This document shows, piece by piece, positions 6,281-11,117 of a DNA stretch of 11,117 bases. Position numbers and translations under genes: made by a program. The stretch comes from Treponema sp. (GTDB taxonomy: Bacteria; Spirochaetota; Spirochaetia; Treponematales; Treponemataceae), in assembly GCA_016297405.1 (NCBI GenBank), contig JAEDGP010000061.1:1-11117 (forward strand). The letters run 5' to 3'. A model generated the notes under the pieces. That model did no database searches. It was given only the letters and a program-made list of their open reading frames with translations, and was not told the DNA's origin. How positions within the stretch are numbered: the stretch's first letter is position 1; each line of letters begins with the position of its first letter.

Positions 6281-7309
6281 ATGGGAAAGAAAAATCTTGA
6301 TTGGGGTAATTTGCCTTTTGGTTACATGAAAACCGACAAACGCTTTGTTGCTAATTTTAAAAATGGCGCCTGGGATAATGGTAAGCTTACAAAGGATAAT
6401 ACAGTTAAAATCAACGAATGTGCCGGTGTACTTCAGTATGCTCAGACATGTTTTGAAGGTCTTAAGGCATACACAACAAAAGATGGAAAGATCGTATGTT
6501 TCCGTCCGGATCTTAACGCTGACCGTATGGCAGATTCTTGTGCCCGCCTTGAAATGCCAGTCTTCCCAAAAGAAAAATTTATTCAGGCTGTAATTGATAC
6601 AGTAAAGGCAAATATTGGTTGGGTTCCACCATTCGGTTCTGGTGCAACTTTGTATATTCGTCCATATATGTTTGGTTCCAATGCTGTTATTGGTGTAAAA
6701 CCTGCTGATGAATATCAGTTCCGTATTCTTGTAACCCCTGTAGGACCGTATTTCAAAGGTGGTGTGAAGCCAATTACAGTTCGTATTTCTGACCTTGACC
6801 GCGCTGCTCCTCATGGAACTGGAGACATCAAGGCTGGCTTGAACTATGCCATGTCACTTCACAATATTGTTGATGCCCACAAGAACGGCTTTGCAGAAAA
6901 TATGTATACTGATCCTGCTACACATACTTATATTGAAGAAACTGGTGGTGCAAATATTCTTTTCGTTACAAAAGACGGAAAGAAAATTGTTACTCCAAAA
7001 TCCGGTTCAATTCTTCCTTCAATTACTCGCCGTTCCTTGCTTGTAGTTGCTAAGGATTATCTTGGTCTTGAAGTAGAAGAACGTCAGGTAAACAAAAATG
7101 AACTTGCTGATTTTGCTGAAGTTGGTCTTTGTGGAACTGCTGCAGTTATTTCTCCAATCGGAAAGATCGTAGATCATGGAACAGACATCCTTGTTCCAAG
7201 CGGAATGGATTCAATCGGTCCAGTTCTTGGAAAACTCCGGGAAACACTTACTGGCATTCAGATGGGCGAAATCAAAGCTCCAGAAGGCTGGATTGTAGAA
7301 ATCAAATAG
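6281..7309 (+). CDS. ilvE: Branched-chain amino acid aminotransferase
   Basis: PLP-dependent, fold-type IV. It reversibly transfers the amino group between leucine, isoleucine or valine and 2-oxoglutarate. The 342 residues match the longer, BCAT/eukaryote-like branch: YAQTCFEGLKAY (53-64), YIRPYMFG (125-132), GTGDIKAGLNYA (179-190) with the PLP lysine Lys184, EETGGANIL (219-227), LPSITRRSLL (245-254) and GTAAVISPIG (285-294). An upstream in-frame TTG at 6239 would add 14 residues, but the ATG at 6281 has AGAGG at proper spacing and begins the recognisable family N-terminus (LDWGNLPFGY), so I chose it; the TTG also lies inside the proposed -10. The gene is flanked by its own promoter region and terminator. 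It links to icd metabolically through 2-oxoglutarate/glutamate. Confidence 0.93.
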   Translation: MGKKNLDWGNLPFGYMKTDKRFVANFKNGAWDNGKLTKDNTVKINECAGVLQYAQTCFEGLKAYTTKDGKIVCFRPDLNADRMADSCARLEMPVFPKEKFIQAVIDTVKANIGWVPPFGSGATLYIRPYMFGSNAVIGVKPADEYQFRILVTPVGPYFKGGVKPITVRISDLDRAAPHGTGDIKAGLNYAMSLHNIVDAHKNGFAENMYTDPATHTYIEETGGANILFVTKDGKKIVTPKSGSILPSITRRSLLVVAKDYLGLEVEERQVNKNELADFAEVGLCGTAAVISPIGKIVDHGTDILVPSGMDSIGPVLGKLRETLTGIQMGEIKAPEGWIVEIK

Positions 7310-7336
7310 GATTCTGCTTGGTGCAGTTTTTTTATG

Positions 7337-7370
7337 AATCGTCTGTCGTAAATGGCAGACGATTTTTTTT
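7337..7370 (+). terminator. ilvE terminator
   Basis: AATCGTCTG (7337-7345) pairs with CAGACGATT (7356-7364) around a 10-base loop, and eight T follow (7363-7370). A smaller CTGC/GCAG hairpin with seven T precedes it just after the stop codon and may be a first termination point. Confidence 0.85.
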
Positions 7371-7373
7371 GTC

Positions 7374-7409
7374 TTTTCAGTAGTGTTGAATTTCACTATA
7401 TTAAAAGGA
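7374..7409 (+). promoter_or_regulatory. ribF promoter, predicted to give a leaderless mRNA
   Basis: -35 TTTTCA (7374-7379), a 17-base spacer, and -10 TATATT (7397-7402), then seven bases (AAAAGGA) to ATG at 7410. The AAGGA abuts the ATG with no spacer, so it cannot act as a normal Shine-Dalgarno. The spacing is the same as at icd and the SDR gene. It would drive ribF-rpsO. Confidence 0.6.
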
Positions 7410-8222
7410 ATGAAGGTTTTTGATTGGAAAGAACTTTGGGATGATTTTTTGGAAAATGGAGTAGATCCTTTTTTCAGCGATGGAGCTGCCATGTCCATCG
7501 GGTGTTTTGATGGTCCTCATAAAGGTCACAGAATTCTTTTTGATCAGGTAATTTTAAATGCAAAAAAAGGGAATCTGCTTGCAGGTCTTGTAACTTTTGT
7601 TCGCCCCTTGCCGTTGAAATTTGCCAGGTCTTACCTGGGAGATATTTCCACTTTGAATCAGCGTCTTTCATTTTATGAGCAGGAGGGGTTTGATTTTGTG
7701 GTGTTGATTGACTTTTCTGATGAATTCAGTAAAATTGAAGGAACTGATTTTCTGACTATGCTGAAAGACAGTTGCAATCTTAAGTTCCTGGCAGAAGGTC
7801 CTGATTTTCATTGCGGATACAGAGGCCTGTGCAAAATGGAGCAGATAAAGCTTTTTGCTGAATCAAACGATGTTTTGGCTTCCTTTCCGCAACTTTTGTT
7901 AGATAATGATGAGCGCATAAGTTCATCTTGGGTAAGGGATTGCATCAGCAAGGCTCAGTTTGACCAGGTTCTGAGAATGCTTGGCCGCCCATTCTGTCTT
8001 GATCTGGATGGTGTTCCGGTAAGAAAATCAGGCAATGCATATCATTTCGCAAAATCTTGTTTGACTCAGGTTTTGCCCAGGGATGGTGTGTATAATGTTT
8101 TTGTAAATACATCCAGGAGACTACGAGCTCGTCTTGAAGTTGGTTCTGAAGAAATCCTTGTTGAACCGGCTGCCAATGAGTCCTCGCCAATCCGGATTGT
8201 AGAATTTATTAACAAGGAGTAA
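7410..8222 (+). CDS. ribF: RibF-family FAD synthetase with an eroded riboflavin-kinase domain
   Basis: RibF normally makes FMN from riboflavin (C-terminal kinase) and FAD from FMN (N-terminal adenylyltransferase). Residues 28-185 carry the adenylyltransferase pattern: SIGCFDGPHKGH (29-40, nucleotidyltransferase GxFDGxHxGH), EGPDFHCGYRG (129-139) and ISSSWVRD (170-177). After LGRPF (191-195), where the kinase domain should begin, only about 75 residues remain instead of about 120, and the flavokinase GxPTAN motif is not seen. The total of 270 residues compares with the usual 300-320. The FAD half is thus supported and the kinase half doubtful. The start at 7410 follows from promoter spacing; an upstream GTG (7383) lies inside the promoter. 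The stop overlaps the rpsO Shine-Dalgarno, so the two are cotranscribed. Confidence 0.82.
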   Translation: MKVFDWKELWDDFLENGVDPFFSDGAAMSIGCFDGPHKGHRILFDQVILNAKKGNLLAGLVTFVRPLPLKFARSYLGDISTLNQRLSFYEQEGFDFVVLIDFSDEFSKIEGTDFLTMLKDSCNLKFLAEGPDFHCGYRGLCKMEQIKLFAESNDVLASFPQLLLDNDERISSSWVRDCISKAQFDQVLRMLGRPFCLDLDGVPVRKSGNAYHFAKSCLTQVLPRDGVYNVFVNTSRRLRARLEVGSEEILVEPAANESSPIRIVEFINKE

Positions 8223-8227
8223 GTCAA

Positions 8228-8497
8228 ATGGCACTTACAAAAGAAACAACTTCATCAATCGTATCTAAATACGGTTCAAAAGAAAAGGACACTGGTTCCG
8301 TAAAAGTTCAGATTGCTCTTCTTACAGAAAGAACAAAGCAGCTTACAGAACACTCAAAGGCATTCCCAAAAGATGCTTCTGCAAAACGTGCTCTTTTGAA
8401 AGTTGTAGGTCAGCGTCGCAAGATGTTGAAATACTTTGAACGCACAGACCTTGAAGGTTACCGTGCATTCATCAAGGAACTTGGACTTCGCAAGTAG
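8228..8497 (+). CDS. rpsO: 30S ribosomal protein S15
   Basis: Primary binder of the 16S rRNA central domain, also involved in subunit bridging. The length of 89 residues is standard, with the N-terminal helix (TKETTSSIVSKYG), the TGS turn (22-24), QIALLTERTKQL and the C-terminal GQRRKMLKYFERTDLEGYRAFIKELGLRK region intact in pattern. The loop that is normally KDHHSRRGLL reads KDASAKRALL, so both conserved His are replaced. The start is fixed by AAGGAG (8215-8220), which spans the ribF stop codon; the gap to ribF is 5 bases. Unlike the common rpsO-pnp layout, a strong terminator and a 380-base gap separate it from pnp. Confidence 0.95.
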   Translation: MALTKETTSSIVSKYGSKEKDTGSVKVQIALLTERTKQLTEHSKAFPKDASAKRALLKVVGQRRKMLKYFERTDLEGYRAFIKELGLRK

Positions 8498-8510
8498 TTC
8501 GTTTTCGTTC

Positions 8511-8549
8511 AAAATCCCGTTGGAACTTTGTTCTGGCGGGATTTTTTTT
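8511..8549 (+). terminator. rpsO terminator
   Basis: A 13-bp stem with three G-T wobbles (8514-8526 with 8530-8542) and a TTT loop, opening with ATCCCG and closing with CGGGAT. Eight T follow (8542-8549) and AAA precedes. It ends the ribF-rpsO transcript. Confidence 0.9.
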
Positions 8550-8569
8550 GTCTAACCGGTTTTCTTCCA

Positions 8570-8664
8570 TTGATTATTTAATTTTTATGGAATAAACTTG
8601 TAAAAGTGATTTTGTACACTACGGCTAATCATTTTGGAAATTATGTAGTGCATCGCGAATGATT
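8570..8664 (+). promoter_or_regulatory. Candidate pnp promoter with interleaved stems
   Basis: TTGATT (8570-8575), 17 bases, TAAACT (8593-8598) is a moderate promoter match and would start a pnp transcript near 8605, giving a leader of about 275 bases. In it, CACTAC (8617-8622) can pair with GTAGTG (8645-8650) and AATCATT (8627-8633) with AATGATT (8658-8664). The two pairings interleave, which is pseudoknot geometry. Both stems are short and could be chance. A closer alternative -10 is TATAAA at 8804-8809, with no good -35. Confidence 0.3.
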
Positions 8665-8703
8665 TTTGTTGACCGCAGGGTTTTCAGATGTTCATGGATG
8701 GAA

Positions 8704-8790
8704 TGCCCTTAAGGGGGCGTTGCGGGGTCTCCCGCTGGAAGGGGTAGGCCGCAACAAAGTGCGGCCGAGGGGAAGGCTTTCCCCCTTCTG
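8704..8790. repeat. GC-rich multi-hairpin block upstream of pnp
   Basis: Successive inverted repeats in about 85 bases: CCCTTAAGGG (8706-8715), GCGGG (8722-8726) / CCCGC (8731-8735), GGCCGCA (8747-8753) / TGCGGCC (8760-8766) and GGGGAA (8769-8774) / TTCCCC (8779-8784). G+C is far above the surrounding DNA. It shares TGGAAGGGG (8736-8744) with the other hairpin block (2849-2857). The minus strand reads RPHFVAAYPFQRETPQRP in an open frame that lacks a start codon, so this is not taken as a gene. It is probably a dispersed structured repeat; if transcribed it would sit in the pnp leader. The rest of 8550-8860 is A/T-rich, with no gene seen. Confidence 0.55.
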
Positions 8791-8864
8791 TTAGTTTTGT
8801 CTGTATAAATCTGTGGCTATGGGTGGTAAAAAATAATAGCGATGTAAAAGAAAGAATTCGACAT

Positions 8865-8879
8865 AAGGAAAGGAAAAAA
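8865..8879 (+). promoter_or_regulatory. pnp ribosome binding site that decides the start
   Basis: AAGGAAAGGA (8865-8874) lies five bases before ATG at 8880. An in-frame GTG at 8823 would add 19 lysine/arginine-rich residues not typical of PNPase and has no ribosome site, so the ATG is preferred. Confidence 0.85.
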
Positions 8880-10973
8880 ATGTCAGTAACAAGAGTAACT
8901 TACAAACTCGGAGATGCCGATCTCATCCTTGAAACAGGAAAAATCGGTAAGCAGGCTAATGGTTGTGTTTATGCTCAGTGGGGCGGAGCAGCTATTATCG
9001 CTACAATCTGTGCATCATCAAATGTAACAGAGGGGCAGGATTTTGTTCCTGTAACAGTTGAATACAACGAAAAATTTTATGCTGCTGGTAAAATTCCAGG
9101 AGGCTTTGTAAAGCGTGAAGGTCGTCCAAAGGATAAGGAAATCCTTGTAAGCCGTCTTATCGACCGCCCAATGCGCCCACTTTTTGAACCATCTTTTGGA
9201 CATGAACTTCAGATCGTCCCAACATGTGTATCATGTGATGGTGTTCATACTCAGGATATTCTTGCAGTAATCGCTGCTTCTGCAGCTACATGTATTTCTG
9301 ATATTCCATTCCATGGACCAGTTGCAGCTTGCCGCATTGGTTACTTGAATGGTGAATACATCGTAAACCCAACTTTCGAACAGATTGAAAAGGGTGAACT
9401 TGAAATTGTTGTTGCCGGAACAAAAGATGGCTTTACAATGGTTGAAGGTGGTGCAAACGAAGTTTCTGAAGAAGTCATGCTTGGTGCTTTGGAAAAGGCT
9501 CAGGGTTTTATTACTGATATGTGTAAACTTCAGGAAGAGCTTGTTGCAAAATGTGGTAAGGAAAAGCTTCCTCTTAATCCTCTTGATGTAACATTGGCAA
9601 ATGCAGAAGCTATTGAAGCTGATGCAACTCCACTTTTGAAAGATGCTTGTTTCAAAGACAGCAAAATCAATCGTGGTATTGCTATTTCTAAGGCAATTAA
9701 AGAAGTTGCTGCAAAATACGCTGACCAGCTTGAAGATCCAATGCAGGCTAAATTGTTTGCAACTTTGATGGATGACATTCAGTACAAGCTTTTGCGTAAA
9801 TCAATTCTTGAAGATGGAGTTCGCGTAGACGGTCGTAAGGTTACAGAAATCCGTCCAATCACTTGTGAGGTTGGCGTTCTTCCAACTCCTCATGGATCTG
9901 CTTTGTTCACTCGTGGTGAAACACAGTCCCTTGCAGTTTGTACACTTGGTACTGTTCAGGACGAACAGTCTTATGATGATATTGATGGAGAAAGAAGTGA
10001 TCACTTTATTCTTCACTATAACTTCCCTCCATACTCAGTTGGTGAAACAGGTAAGCTTACAACAGGACGTCGTGAAATTGGTCACGGAAACCTTGCCCGC
10101 CGCTCACTGGCTGCTATGGTTCCAAGTCGGGAAGAATTCCCATATACTGTTCGTGTAGTATCAGAAATCATGGAATCTAACGGTTCTTCTTCACAGGCTT
10201 CTACTTGTGGTGGCTGTCTTGCTATGCTGGCTGCCGGCGTTCCAATGAAGAAAATGGTTGCAGGTATTGCCATGGGTCTTATTACAGAACCAGAAGGAGA
10301 TAATCCTTACGGAAAATATGCAATTCTTTCTGATATTCTTGGTGAAGAAGATCACCTTGGTGACATGGACTTTAAGGTTGCCGGTACAGAAGATGGTATT
10401 ACTGGTTTCCAGATGGATATCAAGATTGCCGGTGTAACTACAGAAATCATGAAGAAGGCTATGGAACAGGCTCGTGCAGGTCGTATGCACATCCTTTCTA
10501 AGATGAAGGAATGTATCGATAAGCCGGCTCCACTTGCTAAGAACGCTCCACAGATCATGACTATGAAGATTCCTGTAGACAAGATTGGTGCTTTGATAGG
10601 ACCTGGCGGAAAGAACGTTAAGGCTCTTTGTTCACAGTACGATGTAACAATCAATACTGATGATGACGGAACAGTAACTATTTACGCTAAGAACGGAATG
10701 AACGCTGAAGCAGCTAAGAAAGCTGTTAAAGGTATTACAGAAGATCCAGAAGTTGGAACAATTTACCAGGGAACTGTAAAGCGCATCATGGACTTTGGTG
10801 CCTTTGTAGAAATTCTTCCTGGAAAAGAAGGTCTTTGCCACATTTCTAAGCTTTCAAAACAGCGCGTAGAAAAGGTAAGTGATGTTCTTAAAGAAGGTCA
10901 GGTAATTCCTGTAAAACTTCTTGAAGTTGATAAGATGGGTCGTTTGAACCTTTCTTACATCGATGCCTTATAA
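8880..10973 (+). CDS. pnp: Polynucleotide phosphorylase (3'-5' exoribonuclease)
   Basis: Phosphorolytic RNA decay and polymerisation; a homotrimer, often part of the RNA degradosome. The 697 residues contain the full domain order: first RNase PH domain (about 10-150; GGFVKREGRP 74-83 is the FFRR-like RNA-binding loop), a helical linker (about 240-305), second RNase PH domain (about 315-540) with GSSSQASTCGG (435-445) and the catalytic acidic stretch ILGEEDHLGDMDF (486-498), a KH domain with IGALIGPGGKNVK (569-581), and an S1 domain (about 625-697) with GTVKRIMDFGAFVEI. The protein stops right at the end of S1, without the acidic or RNase E-binding tail of some proteobacterial enzymes. It has its own ribosome site and terminator. 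The long upstream gap with stable hairpins is a plausible place for the autoregulation known for pnp in other bacteria. Confidence 0.97.
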   Translation: MSVTRVTYKLGDADLILETGKIGKQANGCVYAQWGGAAIIATICASSNVTEGQDFVPVTVEYNEKFYAAGKIPGGFVKREGRPKDKEILVSRLIDRPMRPLFEPSFGHELQIVPTCVSCDGVHTQDILAVIAASAATCISDIPFHGPVAACRIGYLNGEYIVNPTFEQIEKGELEIVVAGTKDGFTMVEGGANEVSEEVMLGALEKAQGFITDMCKLQEELVAKCGKEKLPLNPLDVTLANAEAIEADATPLLKDACFKDSKINRGIAISKAIKEVAAKYADQLEDPMQAKLFATLMDDIQYKLLRKSILEDGVRVDGRKVTEIRPITCEVGVLPTPHGSALFTRGETQSLAVCTLGTVQDEQSYDDIDGERSDHFILHYNFPPYSVGETGKLTTGRREIGHGNLARRSLAAMVPSREEFPYTVRVVSEIMESNGSSSQASTCGGCLAMLAAGVPMKKMVAGIAMGLITEPEGDNPYGKYAILSDILGEEDHLGDMDFKVAGTEDGITGFQMDIKIAGVTTEIMKKAMEQARAGRMHILSKMKECIDKPAPLAKNAPQIMTMKIPVDKIGALIGPGGKNVKALCSQYDVTINTDDDGTVTIYAKNGMNAEAAKKAVKGITEDPEVGTIYQGTVKRIMDFGAFVEILPGKEGLCHISKLSKQRVEKVSDVLKEGQVIPVKLLEVDKMGRLNLSYIDAL

Positions 10974-11001
10974 TCGATAGTACTAAGTAAATACTAAAAA
11001 T

Positions 11002-11048
11002 AAACAAAAAAGGAAAATGAGCTTTTATTCATTTTCCTTTTTTGTTTT
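11002..11048. terminator. pnp terminator with a 19-bp perfect stem
   Basis: Positions 11002-11020 pair perfectly with 11029-11047 around the 8-base loop GCTTTTAT. The stem contains its own A and T tracts (AAAAAAGGAAAATGA / TCATTTTCCTTTTTT), so it can work in both directions. Confidence 0.9.
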
Positions 11049-11060
11049 AACTGTACAATG

Positions 11061-11117
11061 AGAGGATAAAAAAATGGGGCTGTCCAATAAGGTAGCATTA
11101 CGGTGGTTTGAGTTTAT
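11061..11117 (+). other. Possible gene start or repeat end, cut by the window edge
   Basis: There are two readings. First, AGAGGA (11061-11066), a 7-base spacer and ATG at 11074 open a frame MGLSNKVALRWFEF that runs to the window edge, with TACAAT (11054-11059) upstream; I do not recognise the protein. Second, AAAAAATGGGGCTGTCC (11069-11085) is an A-run followed by the same GGCTGTCC motif found reversed at the left edge, which fits the rising arm of a terminator or an insertion-sequence end. Sequence beyond 11117 decides between them. Confidence 0.35.

Noticed and set aside
6182..6814. 210-codon minus-strand frame under ilvE
   Set aside because: Antisense shadow of the aminotransferase, with no motifs or ribosome site.
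7383..7409. GTG start that would extend RibF by 9 residues
   Set aside because: It falls in the spacer of the TTTTCA/TATATT promoter and has no ribosome site.
8823..8879. GTG start that would extend PNPase by 19 residues
   Set aside because: The extension is basic and atypical; a strong AAGGAAAGGA site precedes the ATG at 8880.
1..11117. tRNA, rRNA genes, CRISPR arrays, prophage or toxin-antitoxin genes
   Set aside because: I looked for cloverleaf arms, regularly spaced direct repeats and typical small gene pairs and saw none; the repeats present are hairpin blocks and terminators.

Overview
The window looks like chromosomal DNA from a treponeme or close relative (Spirochaetota). The evidence is moderately low G+C with A/T-rich intergenic DNA, a eukaryotic-type (type II) NADP-isocitrate dehydrogenase, a ribF-rpsO-pnp order, and compact GC-rich hairpin blocks between genes of a kind I associate with Treponema. 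The genus is inferred from protein style and cannot be confirmed here. Most of the window is housekeeping metabolism and RNA biology. I see no phage genes, CRISPR array, toxin-antitoxin pair or complete insertion sequence.

Layout. Positions 201-1397 (+) encode isocitrate dehydrogenase. It converges on a class II fructose-bisphosphate aldolase (1517-2383, -), with a strong two-way terminator between them. The aldolase has its own promoter and a leader with a perfect 11-bp hairpin. A small two-helix membrane protein follows (2556-2768, -). A roughly 110-base structured element then leads into a tight four-gene + strand run: a short-chain dehydrogenase (2994-3806), a PfkB-type 2-keto-3-deoxygluconate kinase (3850-4875), a KDPG aldolase (4872-5453, overlapping the kinase by 4 bases) and a TtcA-like tRNA thiolase (5457-6191). 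A branched-chain aminotransferase (6281-7309) has its own promoter region and terminator. The last block is an FAD-synthetase-type RibF whose kinase half looks eroded (7410-8222), ribosomal protein S15 (8228-8497), a strong terminator, a 380-base gap with a second GC-rich hairpin block, and polynucleotide phosphorylase (8880-10973) with a long perfect-stem terminator.

How the genes work together. The kinase and KDPG aldolase form the lower Entner-Doudoroff or hexuronate route from 2-keto-3-deoxygluconate to pyruvate plus glyceraldehyde-3-phosphate; no edd (6-phosphogluconate dehydratase) is present, so sugar-acid or uronate input is more likely than gluconate-6-phosphate. The FBP aldolase meets this flux at triose phosphate. 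Isocitrate dehydrogenase can supply 2-oxoglutarate and NADPH, and the aminotransferase links 2-oxoglutarate/glutamate to branched-chain amino acids. RibF, S15 and PNPase form a common bacterial translation/RNA-turnover neighbourhood.

The most interesting signal is regulatory. Three separate genes (icd, the SDR and ribF) each have a near-perfect -10 box exactly 7 bases before the ATG and no usable Shine-Dalgarno, which predicts leaderless mRNAs. Other genes in the window (fba, the 70-aa protein, rpsO, pnp) have clear Shine-Dalgarno sequences. Also notable are the two hairpin-cluster elements, the fba leader hairpin, the degenerate RibF kinase domain, the altered S15 rRNA-binding signature, and related GGCTGTCC motifs facing outward at both window ends.
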